A model generated the notes under the pieces. It was given only the letters and a program-made list of their open reading frames with translations, made no database searches and was not told where the DNA came from. Of a stretch of DNA of 64,000 bases, positions 24,101 through 34,565 are shown one piece after another; the stretch's first letter is position 1, and each line of letters opens with the position of its first letter. The DNA comes from Aporrectodea caliginosa (lineage: Eukaryota; Annelida; Clitellata; Crassiclitellata; Lumbricidae), in NCBI GenBank assembly GCA_020284085.1, contig JACEVL010001161.1:1904344-1968343 (forward strand), in the 5' to 3' direction. The position numbers were made by a program, and so were the translations under genes.

Positions 24101-27100
24101 ATTCTGTAGAGGGAACGCAGGGCTACATTTGCTTGCTTACTTATTTGTCTTTTGAAAACTGGAAGTGATCAAAATTAATTATAATACGCGTTATCTGTCT
24201 GAAAATGGCTGATAAACCGATATTTCTACATAAACGTATGTCGACAGCTACAGATTTAGAATTTATACTAACTCAAACAGATACTAAAGATGAAGTGAGA
24301 AGCCAGTTTACAGGAAGCATTCGCACAAAACAACGAGAGTAACTTGCAAAAAATGCAAGGACCACTGACATAATTATTTGACTGCCGTGAACAATAACGT
24401 AAAGTCTTGTTTCATGTTGCCTTTAGATTTCGCTAAAACTAAACAGACTATGGACTAGTTTGTAGGCTATCGTTACAAATTTTATTTAAAATGTTCTTGG
24501 ATACATGCATGGATCAGTTTTAAAATACACATAATCTTATATTTGTTTATCCAAAAAGTACAAAATGTACGCAATAATATAAAATATCGCTAATTATGGG
24601 GTTCCGTTGTTAAAAGTTATGTAATTTCGAGGTACATTCACATAATGTAGGCTACAACTAAATATAGGCCTACCATTCTATTCAGAAATGAATGCTGAAT
24701 CCATTGCTGTATTACAAGTTATGATTATGTGAAGCCAAACACGAAATCCAGGGGGTGGTAACCACCACCCCCTTGGTAGCCATTGTTACAAGAAAACTTC
24801 GGTAGCCTGAGGGTTAACGCGTTCTTATGTAAATCAAGTAGAAAATATAATACCACATAATTATTACGTTTGCTTTCGTGACCATTGGTTTATATTTGAC
24901 AACAGCATCTGTTCCTGAATGTGGTAGCAACCTAACTGGATCAAACGCATCGTTGTTGAAGGATGATGATTCTGTGCGTATGTGGTGCGTGGTTTACTTC
25001 CGTGGCAACATAGCTCCAGTGATGGAATGGCGAAATAAAGCAAATGATGAAATCATTTCTTCTCCAGTAACTTATTACCAAAATAGTAAAGTAAAGTCTG
25101 AAATCATCATACAGCTGAAGCACGACGATAATCTTGAAATCGTTTATTCCTGTACAACGTATTTTAATCAGTCATTTTCTGACGCTCGTGCAAACACTTA
25201 TAGGCCTAGTGTCGCAAAGAATTCGCCGGATTACAAGTACACATGGACATCGCAGAACGAGTCAAGTAAGCGATAACATTATTACGAAAAATAGTGAATA
25301 TAAGGCGCTGATCATTATATTCATGACATATTTAGTAATACAAAATACATGTATTCTACTCAATGAGCAGATGCAACTACGTCAGAACGTTATATTTCTG
25401 CAGCCTGCGTTTTAGCCAGTAGGTTAATTCCAAAAATGCAATCTTAAACAGTTTCGAAAGGAATAATAATGTGAATAATGTACACTTAATTTTAATTACA
25501 TGTTTATTACGTAGGCCTACAATATTAAGCATTTTGCGTTGTGTGTTAAACTTAGAAGTCAAATTGCATAGGCTATTAAGTGTCATCACTTTCATTATTG
25601 TGAATACTGGTCTATAGGCACATTAGGCAGTCATGAACCATCAACAGGAACAACCGGTCCACCACCGAACAATGAACCTCTTGCAATTTCAATGATAACA
25701 ACTGTCGCTGTGATATTAGTGACGATTCTTATTTTCTGCATCACTTTCTCAAAGCTCTCAAGCAAAGGTTAGATATGAACACATAATTTTATCCTTTTAA
25801 ATGCCAAAGTGGCCGACTAACTAAAGAGTTGACCTTTCTCTTTATTTACTGTAGCCTAACCTCTGATTTCTCCGACCCATCAGATTTTATTTGACTGCCT
25901 CTGTTGTATCACGACTTTTGGCTATGATTTCACATAATAGTCACCACCGATTGATACGATGTGTATTATGATTACGGCGCTATAGAAGTCGTTAGAGCAG
26001 ATTACTGAGGAGTAGACCAGATCAGATTCATTCATTCATTCATTTCATAGATTTACATAGCGCCCTTCAAGATTATCTACTCAGGAGCGCTCAGGATTAT
26101 TTTACGTTGGCGTCCATGTTGGGTAATTTATCTCAGAGTTTTTTGATTATTGGTAACAACAGAATCTTCTGGACAACTTTTTAACAGAAGACAATAAGTT
26201 GACCTCTTGCAATCTGATACGAGTAATTAATTTAGATGCTTGCATCATTACAATATTGCAGTGATCCTTTCATCGAGTTAACAAAATAGTTTCCACGTTC
26301 TGTCCCAATTTAAAAGCAATTGTGTAGGTACTTGTTAGACACATTCATATCACAGGCCTCTGAACGGAAACGCCTTCTCAATAGCTTTTGGTGCAGATGT
26401 GTTATTACAGAAAAATGCTAGGACGTACAAGAGTTAATATTGCTGGCTAAACATCTGTTCTAGAACTTTACACGAACCACTTTCTTGTCATGGCTCTTGC
26501 AACTTTTGACGCCTATCTGTATACTGCTGTGCGCGGAAGACTAACCTTGTGGTTGTGCGATATTTAGTAAAGAATGTTATTTGTTTTATGTACTTTCATT
26601 CGCAACAGGATGTTTTAAAAAGGTATCGTCTACTGGACCTAACATTATTTCACAAGCCAACGCTGAAGGTAAATAATAAAATTAATTATAATCTTCGCCT
26701 ATCGAAAACGGGTAATACATCCCTTTTTCGAAGCAGGCTTTCATTATTGCTGTAAATGACATTAGGATCGTAAAAACGAAAGTAATTTCTCTATGCATAG
26801 TGTGCATTGAGGATATAATGCTGAAACGGCTATGATGATTACGATATTTACATTAGGGCGCAAATTTTCTTATTCTTGCGGATTTTCAGGCGGTGAATAA
26901 TTATGTGAAAGTCTGTTTGTTTCTCTTTCGTCTCAATCAGTGACTACAACATTACTTCCCTAACATCGACAACCAAATCTGAATCTCGTTTTGTGCAAAA
27001 GTAATAAGCATTCTGCCAGTTATAAGGCTGCTGTCTGAAAATTTACCACTAGAATCCTAAATCTAAAATACACAACACTGCTCTGCATACCTCCAACTTC

Positions 27101-28200
27101 AGAAGTACATAATGAATCTATGTGACCTAAATGTATTGACGCATAAAGGCAAAATCGGTGAGCATGTGCACTGTTGTGCAGCCGTTTCATTTGGTTTACG
27201 TTGAATTGAGCGCGCACATTTCGCCGACCTTCATCTCAGCGACCTCAATTCGCCGCCGCGAAACAGAGCGCCGACACAATTCGCCGCCATTCATTTAAGC
27301 GACTCTTATGATAACAATGTCAAACTTTATTTTCATGAAAAAAAGCGTTCATTTAAGCGACTCTTATGATAACAGTTCTTGCTTTGAAGTTCTAGTCAAG
27401 AACACGTGTTGTTTACGCCCGGTAGTAGGCTATTGAAGCAGCGCTGAAATGAATGGCGGCGAATTGTGTCGGCGCTCTGTTTCGCGGCGGCGAATTGAGG
27501 TCGCTGAGATGAAGGTCGGCGAAATGTGCGCGCTCAATTCAACGGATACCGTTTCATTTCATTGCGATGTGGGTCTATATTTGCATATCCAACTTCCATA
27601 ATGAAATTATAGAATAAACTTATTACAAAATTTTCATATTTCTAGGAGTTTATTATTATCTTTTATGAAGACCCGCATGCAAGCGCTACTTTGCAAATGA
27701 ACACGATCAAATGAAGACGGAAATGTTGTTTCGAAATATTTGCTAACTACGAACACTCAAAGCTCATAGTTAGCATAGCCTATCAACTGACTCTAAATAC
27801 ATTATTGTCGATTGTAGGTAGGCCTGAAGAGAGGACTGCAGAGGGGCTCACATCTATAAATGACCAAGTCGAAATGCTGTCAGAAGATAGAGCGAGTAAT
27901 CATCCAACAACAGGCGACACCTATTGCGGGCTTAATACGTTCGATTTCCCGCCGACTGGTGTCTACTCAGCCCTTATCCCTGCCAGTGAATCAGATTCGG
28001 TGACCTCATATGTTAATATCCACGCTTCGGAAATGCCACTGAATAATGATGTAATCCCTTCGATGGTGCCGACATCTGCTGCTTTGGGCAACACTGCACC
28101 TGCGTACGAAAACACCGCATTGGTGGGGGTACATTCTATCGCTCCAGCATCTTATGTCAACACGATATCTACATATGAGAATATCATAGTTTCTCAGTAA
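21062..28200 (+). CDS. Ig receptor gene A: two-Ig type I membrane receptor with ITAM/ITSM/ITIM-like tail (5 exons)
   Basis: Model: exons 21062-21101, 22518-22865, 24906-25265, 25627-25767 and 27818-28200. Coding length is 1272 nt, or 423 residues plus stop. Every internal junction is phase 1 with GT/AG ends, so the frame closes without adjustment. Predicted protein: signal peptide (about 1-17), V-type Ig (Cys41, Trp51, DAGTYIC ending at Cys105), second Ig (Cys157, Trp171, Cys212), a Thr/Pro-rich stalk, a transmembrane helix (about 268-290) and a 130-residue tail with six tyrosines. The expected role is a cell-surface receptor signalling through phosphotyrosine and SH2 proteins. Ligand and cell type cannot be read from sequence. 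No named orthologue is recognised. Gene B on the opposite strand is a paralogue by domain type. Introns 2 and 4 carry DNA transposons. A polyadenylation signal AATAAA lies at 28315-28320. Exon boundaries are my reading and need transcript support. Confidence 0.85.
22518..22865 (+). CDS. gene A exon 2, V-type Ig domain
   Basis: One phase 1-1 exon encodes a complete V-like Ig domain. Strand B Cys is in VTFNCRTE, the core Trp in VWWKYK, and the F strand in SDAGTYICVEI, preceded by GQYDLQITN. An additional CDSC pair lies in the middle of the domain and could form an extra disulphide. The donor is GTAAGC. Two acceptors 9 bases apart (AG at 22516-22517 and 22525-22526) keep the same frame and would add or remove three residues next to the leader. 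Closest relative in the window: the first V exon of gene B. Confidence 0.88.
23215..23575. mobile_element. short inverted-repeat element (MITE) in intron 2 of gene A
   Basis: Termini GCCGGTATCACGAAATAG... (23216) and ...CTATTTCTGGACACCGGC (ending 23575) form an imperfect inverted repeat of about 26 bp. The interior of about 360 bp is rich in GAGTATCC and GGGGGAT words. No coding capacity and no clear target duplication, so the superfamily is undetermined. Confidence 0.6.
23828..24817. mobile_element. piggyBac-type nonautonomous element, copy 2, in intron 2 of gene A
   Basis: TTAA duplications at 23828-23831 and 24814-24817 flank termini CCCTCGGGCTACCAAGG and GGTAGCCTGAGGG. Subterminal GGGGGTGGTTACCACC palindromes and the internal block with GAAGTGATCAAAAT match copies 1 and 3. 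It lacks the TATG/GTAT-rich segment present in the others. It ends 88 bp before exon 3 of gene A, so it occupies about half of intron 2. Confidence 0.9.
24906..25265 (+). CDS. gene A exon 3, second Ig domain
   Basis: A phase 1-1 exon of 120 codons following the acceptor TTTGACAACAG, donor GTAAGC. It encodes an Ig-like domain with B-strand Cys in RMWCVVYF, Trp in VMEWRNK and F-strand Cys in IVYSCTTYF. The RGNIAPVMEW block resembles the GNCAPHSIW block of gene B exon 3, so the two second-type domains are paralogous. Several NxS/T sites (for example NLT, NAS, NQS) suggest N-glycosylation. The stretch after the F strand is longer than a normal G strand and may form part of the stalk. Confidence 0.85.
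25627..25767 (+). CDS. gene A exon 4, stalk and transmembrane helix
   Basis: Acceptor CACATTAG at 25619-25626, start phase 1. The exon encodes a Ser/Thr/Pro linker (HEPSTGTTGPPPNNEP) and the helix LAISMITTVAVILVTILIF, then Lys-containing SKLSSKG as the cytoplasmic stop-transfer. The donor GTTAGA is weak but is the only one that gives phase 1 into exon 5. No charged residue lies within the helix, so there is no sign of a partner adaptor of the DAP12 type. A second upstream AG (25630) gives the wrong frame and was rejected. Confidence 0.8.
25768..27192. other. intron 4 of gene A, left part
   Basis: Contains an ATTC run and an AGCGCCCTTCAAGATTATCT...GAGCGC segment (26025-26095), an antisense copy of the local retroelement 3' hairpin. 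The rest is AT-rich and unremarkable. Confidence 0.5.
27184..27559. mobile_element. Mutator-like MITE with 9-bp target duplication, intron 4 of gene A
   Basis: A perfect 9-bp direct repeat, GTTTCATTT (27184-27192 and 27551-27559), flanks a 358-bp element. Its arms form an inverted repeat of about 110 bp, nearly identical over 27201-27295 and 27448-27542, beginning GGTTTACGTTGAATTGAG. Long inverted repeats plus a 9-bp duplication are characteristic of Mutator-like elements. The arms have regularly spaced TCGCCG and GCGACCTCAATTCGCC words. The loop contains a small direct repeat, TTTAAGCGACTCTTATGATA. No transposase. Confidence 0.88.
27818..28200 (+). CDS. gene A exon 5, cytoplasmic tail with tyrosine signalling motifs
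   Basis: Acceptor GTCGATTGTAG, start phase 1, stop TAA at 28198-28200. The exon encodes 127 residues, acidic and Ser/Thr-rich, with tyrosines at model residues 332, 346, 361, 393, 409 and 416. Contexts: YCGL and YSAL separated by 10 residues (fits a relaxed ITAM, YxxL-x6-12-YxxL); TSYVNI (fits ITSM, TxYxxV/I); AYENT; SYVNT; STYENI (fits ITIM, SxYxxI). Four sites are YxN, the GRB2 SH2 preference. No tyrosine is outside such a context. Phosphorylation and SH2 binding are inferred from motifs known in vertebrate receptors. Confidence 0.85.
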
Positions 28201-28314
28201 TGACACCTATGTCACCAGAGTCTAACAAAGAAGAGAACAATCGCTGCGCAATGCGCATGAGAGGAACGGAAACAAAGGAATATCAACTATTTGAATGCAG
28301 CAATTGACCTAAAG

Positions 28315-28320
28315 AATAAA
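28315..28320 (+). terminator. polyadenylation signal of gene A
   Basis: AATAAA, 115 bp after the stop codon of exon 5. The only canonical signal I see before the hAT-type element starting at 28508. Confidence 0.6.
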
Positions 28321-28499
28321 AATGCTTAATTCTTATAGGCTAGAGTCTGGAAGTCATGTAAAGGAAAAAAGGAGTTGTAAACATTCTGGAACTCCTAATT
28401 TCAGATACGATAACCAAAATCTATCTCTTATTTACCAGAAATATTGTACGTAGTATTTGTAGTCGAGTGCTACTTTTATACAATTTTCCGCCCGACAAC

Positions 28500-30806
28500 A
28501 TGTGCGTCAGGGCCGGATATAGGGTGGTGGGGACCCATGGGCGCCCAGTATGGTGGCGCCCTTTTCCGCAACGGATGTTTTGCTTTTGTTGACGCGCAGT
28601 CTCCAACAGGGAAAACCCCATGCCAACAATTATAACGTACAATATCATACTGACTCGTACAGGCAAAGGTGTTAAAGGATTGTTGACTTATTGCTAGCTA
28701 ATTTTTTAAATTCAGAATAAGCAAAAATAAATTGGGAAGATAATAATTATTTTGCTGATAAATAAAGTATCCTCTATTATATTAATAGGTGTTAAAAAAT
28801 TTCTCAAATAGAAAATAAAAGGATAAGATTTAGGCTTCTTATTCAGTTTTTCATCGAAGTCATACTTAATAGGTCTACAGACAAATAAACAGACAAACAA
28901 ACAAACAAATACAAATAGTGATAAGCGGAACCTCCAAAATAAAAAACCATATAGTTTTAGTAAGTTAATTAGCTCAGTAAGGCTACTGTAAGGTCTAAAT
29001 TTGAATAGACCCAATACAGACTTTGGGCACTTTGCTGTTGCCAAAGTCATCAATAAACTGATTAAAATCCAATTGGTGTAGACTGTTACAGTAGACTGTA
29101 GAATATCACTCTATGCTCAACACTGCAAGGTGGCTAAGTCTTTGATGCGTCATAGTTGTGCGAAGCCTGCAGTTTTTAATTATCTTCATCTTAAAAAATT
29201 AGCGTTCAGCACTACAGTTTGTGACCATGAGCACCAAGTACATTCATAATTTCAACAGCTGGAAATGAACACCTTTATCGAATTTTAATTGGTAGCCTAC
29301 AATTAGGCTACCAGGATGGTCAAAATGCAGGCTCCTCTGAGCCTGGTGTCACTGGAGCTGACGTAAGCGGAGGCCTGCGCTACCTGTCTTGCCTTTAAGC
29401 ATTTTGACAAAATAAGAAAACTGCATGAGCTCATTGCCAAGGTCATCACCATAGCCTATAGGGCCTATGTTGCTACGAGGTTTTTTGCTGAGTTGTGCAT
29501 TTCTTCATCACTACATGATTCAAGATAGAAAACCAAACCTTGAGCAGAGTAGTTCGTATGATGGTAACCTCTTTGTCAACTCAGTTGGTCGATGATAGGT
29601 AGAAAATTGTCAATCCGAAACTTTGGCACACCGAATGTTGCTTCAGCACTTTACTGTCGCAGTACTGAAGACTGGTGGAACCATTCTTTGCCCATTAATT
29701 GATGACTTCCTGTTTAAGATGTTCAGGCCATAATCCAATATCCTCTACTATATCACCATCTAGAGCGTTGTCGATTTTCATTTTGTTCTTGACCCTATCA
29801 GGTTCATTATCTAACAGAATTTCTGCATCAAAACCGATCGAGAGGGAACGTTGTTGAGCTGGCGATTGTTCGACAACAACTACACTGTACAGCATCACCA
29901 GTGACACCAGGCTCAGAGGAGCCTGCATTTTGACCATCATCCAGGGTGACAGCAGATATCTTATAGCTGTTGCTTGAAGGAAAGCAGTGATACAATGCGT
30001 CTTTGCAAGTAGGCTACTTTCTCCCTTTGAGGTGATTTTTCTTTGCTTAACGTGCGTTTTTGAGATCCACTAGGTCGATTAGTGTCCTTATGCCGATCTC
30101 CAATTCGGTTCATGTCTGTCGGTTGAAATTACTTAGACTCTTTAAATTATATTAAGTATACTGATTTGCAAACTCAAACTGTGCTGCATGGCCTGATACA
30201 ATGCTCATAAAAGGTGGAATCCTATAGGACTGCATGTCTCAAAGCCACTACCAGCACAGAAATGACAGCATACAGCTGTTCAGGTCATTCGAGGTCAAAA
30301 TCACCAGCGGAACCGAACGCTGTAGCTAACACAGAATGCCCACTGCCTGCAGGGCCTTCACCCCGCAGCAGGATGCTAGTGGCGGGGTGGAACTCAGAAG
30401 GCTGGCTACGCCTGGTTTGTGAACGGGTTCCGCTGCACCGTTGTCTGCTGCAGGCAGACAGAACCCTGAGAAATATCTCTTACACTGTAGACGACCTGAG
30501 CTTGAGTTAACAGTAAGATAATCTGTCAACAGCTCAAGATGCCACGCTTAAAGCGCTATTCGTGAACAATGTTAACCGGATATTTTCAAAATTATCCTTA
30601 TTTAGAAAAGTGGTCATTCAGAAGCCGACAATTCACTGATTCAGATCCAGTCACTAGTCACTCGTAGAATCTGTTCCTGAATCAGATAGCGCACGCAGTG
30701 AAGGGACAAAAAACTAGAATTGAAACTGGTGGGGGGCCCTTAAGTGGTGGGGGCCCCTAGGCTGGAGCCCGTGGAGCCCATGCCTAAATCCGGCCCTGAT
30801 GTGCGC
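28500..30806. mobile_element. hAT-type element, degenerate, with near-perfect 8-bp target duplication
   Basis: Termini CAGGGCCGGATATAGG (28508) and CCTAAATCCGGCCCTG (ending 30798) are hAT-type inverted ends. They are flanked by ATGTGCGT (28500-28507) and ATGTGCGC (30799-30806), an 8-bp duplication with one change. Near the middle, on the minus strand (29695-29940), a frame ends DIGLWPEHLKQEVIN. That resembles the N-terminal region of hAT transposases with TTF/ZMYM-type fingers. The rest of the transposase is not recognisable. A 40-bp perfect inverted repeat (29316-29355 and 29898-29937) lies inside. Confidence 0.8.
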
Positions 30807-31500
30807 TGGACATGACCTCCAAAACCTAAGTTATCTGAGACTACGACACCCAGGATAACCAAACTGGTAACCCATTCCAGTCTTGGCGTGACAGTAGGGG
30901 TATGAAGTTGGTCACGCCTCCTCCTAGGTCGAGCAAGGATTGATCTTAAATGCTGCGTTGGCCAAACAATATTATTATCATTGTGTTATAAACTGAAAAC
31001 GCCAGTTTGAAACACGTCCTTTTTCTGAGTAGTAATCCAATGCAATGATTCAAATTCTCTGGATTTTCGACATGTTTGACGTTGTGCGGTGATGTAAGAA
31101 ACGAGTTTCATTAAACGAGGTGACTGGTGATATCGCCAGTAACATCCTTGAAACAACTGTAGGGACAAATCCGTATTTTCTGTTAATGCCACGAAGATTC
31201 ACTTATGATGACTTATTAATATTGTATTCACATTTAACTCTATACTATGTTTCTCAACAGCTATGTCAGTGATATTTTGAGTCTTAGTAAAGGATTAGTC
31301 AGTTCTCGTAATCAAGCAACCTTGACTATTTTAAACTACTTTGAAAGAACACTGACCAACGCATATACAAAAAGTTCACGTAAAGCGTAGACTAAATTTG
31401 AGACCTAGTTTAACGCAATTAAATAATTACAGCAGATATATCCGCTTTCAGACTGTAGCGTCTGTCACACGCACGACCTATAATAAGACAGTGGACTCGT
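30807..31500. other. intergenic stretch, nothing recognised
   Basis: No repeats or exons identified. A 68-codon minus-strand frame (30986-31192) has no motif. Confidence 0.35.
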
Positions 31501-31681
31501 ATTGGGTATAAAGGCTTCGCTCCTCTTCTACGGGGTATACGCTCATGTCTGGGATTTCTCAGGCATCCTCTCGCTCTCGTAAGGCGTTTCTTTTCCCCGG
31601 GCTTCCGCGCTGAAAGCGCCTCTGAATAGTCTATGCTGCGAGAGGCGCTCTACAAATATTTAGATACGAAAAGATACGATT
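31500..31681 (+). mobile_element. retroelement 3' end with hairpin
   Basis: Ends with the stem-loop GCGCCTCTGAATAG...GAGAGGCGCTC (31617-31651), then ATTTAGATACGAAAAGATACG. This is the same 3' module as in the SINEs and other LINE ends here, in sense orientation. The upstream part (CTTCGCTCCTCTTC) is unassigned. Confidence 0.6.
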
Positions 31682-31754
31682 AGGCCTAAGCCATGGTTTA
31701 GACTCGGATTGGCCGTCAACCTGGTGAAGGTTTGCATCACCATAGAGAATTTAC

Positions 31755-31830
31755 AAACGGGGGCCGATTTGACGGGGCTGTTTTGTCGAGGCCATTTTGA
31801 CGGGGGCCGTTTTGTCTGGGCCGTTCTGAC
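31755..31830. repeat. short tandem block GACGGGGGCCGTTTTG
   Basis: About four imperfect units of 16-19 bp reading GGGGGCCGATTTGACGG, GGGCTGTTTTGTCG and similar. Possibly one end of an inverted-repeat element whose other end I do not find. Confidence 0.6.
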
Positions 31831-31984
31831 GGGTCACCATTGTTATTATTGTACATTTGCGCTCCGTACCTTTGCATGGATAATAATAATAATAATCATT
31901 AATCTGCTCTGCTCTGTTCTGCTCCCAGTTCCAAGCCCTAATGAAGTAACAAGCAACCTCGATAATTAATTAGTCAAGTATACG

Positions 31985-32190
31985 TACATACACTGTTACA
32001 TGCATATGTACAATCATACATACATACATGTATTCAGACATACGTACATACATACATGCATACATACATACATACATACATACATACATGCTGACATACA
32101 TGCATGCAGGCATAGATACATATTATATTATATGCATTAGTTCATACATACATACATACATACATACATACACAAATACGTATGCATATA
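31985..32190. repeat. ATAC tetranucleotide microsatellite
   Basis: Interrupted CATA/ATAC repeats in two main runs (32030-32090 and 32143-32172). Confidence 0.93.
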
Positions 32191-32440
32191 TTAGTTCGCA
32201 CAGTTGTTCATTAATAATTAATGTATACAAGGTTTCTCTTTTATCAGGATGTTTTCGTAAATCGTCTTCTGAGCCTACTGTTCTTTTCGAGGCAAACATA
32301 GACCTACTCTATTTAAATGCACTTTTTAACTTTTAATCTTCAGCTATACGTAGGAAAGTCCTTGACAAAAACACTGGCCTAAGCTAGGGTCCATAAATTT
32401 GTTTGCAATCAATTACTGTTTCCGTTTAAGTAGTACCTGT

Positions 32441-32894
32441 TTAACCCTCGGGCTACCAAGGGGGGTTATTACGACCCCCTAGGTTTTTTGCTTCGAAAAC
32501 TTGTTCCATGTGGAATATAATTTTGATAATTTAGGTAGCTGTAGCAGGATCATTTGCGCACATTTTGAAGTAAACATCATTGTGATATCTCACGCCATTC
32601 AAAAGTTACACCCGATATACCCGAGGTACCAGGGGGGTTGATACGACCCCCCTTAGTTTTTCGTCTATAGCGTACTCATTTTTCTTCCTGGAAGATAAAC
32701 AAATATACCATTCTTTAGAGGGAATGCAGGGCTTTATTTGCGTACTTAGATGTTTGTCTTTTGTAAACCGGAAGTGATCAAAATAAATAAAAATACGCGT
32801 TATCTGAGTGAAAAACTGATATTTCTACGTGAACGAAAGTTCTTGTGACGCCTGTTATAAGTATACTATGTATGCATTTATATATGTATCTATG

Positions 32895-32928
<34 letters not shown>

Positions 32929-32966
32929 TGTATGTATGTATGTATGTATGTATGGATGTATGTATG

Positions 32967-33000
<34 letters not shown>

Positions 33001-33671
33001 TGTATGTATGTATGTATGTATGTATGTATGTATGTATGTATGTATGTATGCATGTAAGTATGTACGTATGTATGCATGGATGGATCTATGTATGGATAGA
33101 TGCATGTATGTATGTTTGTACGTATGTATGTATGTATGTATGTATGTATGTATGTATGTATGTATGTATGTATGTATGTATGTATGTATGTATGTATGTA
33201 TGTATGTATGTATATATGCATACATGTATGTATGCATGTATGTATCCAATTTTATCCATGTATGAATTTGTATGTATGTGTGTACAAGCATGAATGCATG
33301 TACATGTATATATGTATGGATGTATATTTGTATATAGACATGTGTAGGGATGTATGTATGTATCTTAGATACATAGATTAGTTTCAAAACACACATAATC
33401 TTACATTTGTTTATCTAACAAGTGCTGGATGTACTCAACAATATAAGATATCGCTAATTATCGGTGCCTTTGTTAAAAATTATGTAATTTCGATGTGCAT
33501 TCACAGTCATAATGTACAACTAAAAATACCATTTTGTACAGAAATGAATGCTGAATCCAATGATGTATTACACGTTATGATATGTGAAACCAAACACGAA
33601 ATCCAGGGGTCGTCTCAACCCCCCCATTGGTAGCCAACGTCACTAAAAAACCTTGGTAGCCTGAGGGTTAA
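32441..33671. mobile_element. piggyBac-type nonautonomous element, copy 3, expanded by a GTAT microsatellite
   Basis: TTAA at 32441-32444 and 33668-33671, termini CCCTCGGGCTACCAAGG and CCTTGGTAGCCTGAGGG. It shares with copies 1 and 2 the subterminal G/C-rich motif and the GTAAACCGGAAGTGATC block. An internal GTAT array of about 350 bp (32893-33240) accounts for its greater length (1223 bp against 960 and 982). The 147-168 codon frames over this array are artefacts. Confidence 0.9.
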
Positions 33672-33739
33672 ACCTCAATTTCTGCATCATTAAATAAAAT
33701 TTACTTCGAGACTGGAACAATTGAAAGTAAGACAGGAAA

Positions 33740-34565
33740 GGGCAGAAAGAAAGCTACAAGTCCACAAACTGATAGAAGAATTGTGAGACTTGCACTTCCT
33801 ATGTACACTATGTACTTCCGGGATCGGAAGGAGTCGTTGTGTCGGACTGGACAGTACGTCGGAGGCTGTTGAAAGCAGGTCTGCGGGCTAGAATACCACG
33901 CAAGAAACCCTTCCTGAATGCTGGTCAGCGACTCAAACGCATAATTTGGGCCAGAGACAGCAGACCAGTGGAGTAAGGTTTTATGGAGTGACGAAACTCG
34001 CATATCCATTTTCGGGAGTGACGGTAGATCTGCTACGTTCGCCGTCGAGCTGGTAAAGACTGTTTGCCAACACAACACCTACCATGAAGCATCCGCTGTC
34101 CATAATGGTGTGGGGTTGCATGTCCAGAGGTGCTGTTGGTCGAATGCAAGTGCTCGAAGGAACAGTATATGCGGACAATTACATAAAGGACGTCCTTCAG
34201 CCAAAGCTCCTACCCTCAGCCAAGGGTATTTTGGGGGATGGAAAACTATTCATTTTCCAACAGGATGGTGCCCCATGCCACACAGCCAAGAAATGCCAGA
34301 ACTGGTTTAAAGAAAAGAAGGTGAAGGTATTGGCTTGGCCTGGAAACAGTCCAGATCTCAACCCCATTGAAAACCTCTGGGCCAGATTGAAGAGGGTGGT
34401 GGCTGGCAAGAGACTTTGTCATCAAACAAACGGGAACTGATTGCGGCAGTAATTCACTCATGGTTTCATATCATATCACCTACAGACTTTCAGAAACTTG
34501 TAGACAGCATGTCAAGAAGGTGTCAAGCTGTAATTCAGGCAAAAGGATATCCAACAAGTTAGTAA
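33740..34565 (+). pseudogene. Tc1/mariner transposase pseudogene (DD34E)
   Basis: Helix-turn-helix and linker remnants appear first (SDWTVRRRLLKAGLRARIPR, from about 33845). The first catalytic Asp follows in WSDETRISIFGSD (codon 33990-33992). The main open frame (34084-34440) contains IMVWGCMS, then the second Asp in FQQDGAPCHTAKK (34264-34266), and the Glu in SPDLNPIENLWARLKR (34369-34371). There are exactly 34 residues between Asp and Glu, the Tc1 signature. The C-terminus continues in another frame to AKGYPTS and a stop near 34563. At least three frame breaks and a stop make it non-functional. Terminal repeats were not located. It begins about 70 bp beyond piggyBac-type copy 3. Confidence 0.92.

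Noticed and set aside
25629..25631. Acceptor AG at 25629-25630 for gene A exon 4
   Set aside because: It gives a frame with an early stop. The AG at 25625-25626 gives the transmembrane helix and keeps phase 1.
32778..33396. Open frames up to 168 codons of Tyr-Ile-His-Thr or Tyr-Val-Cys-Met repeats
   Set aside because: They are translations of the GTAT array inside the piggyBac-type element.
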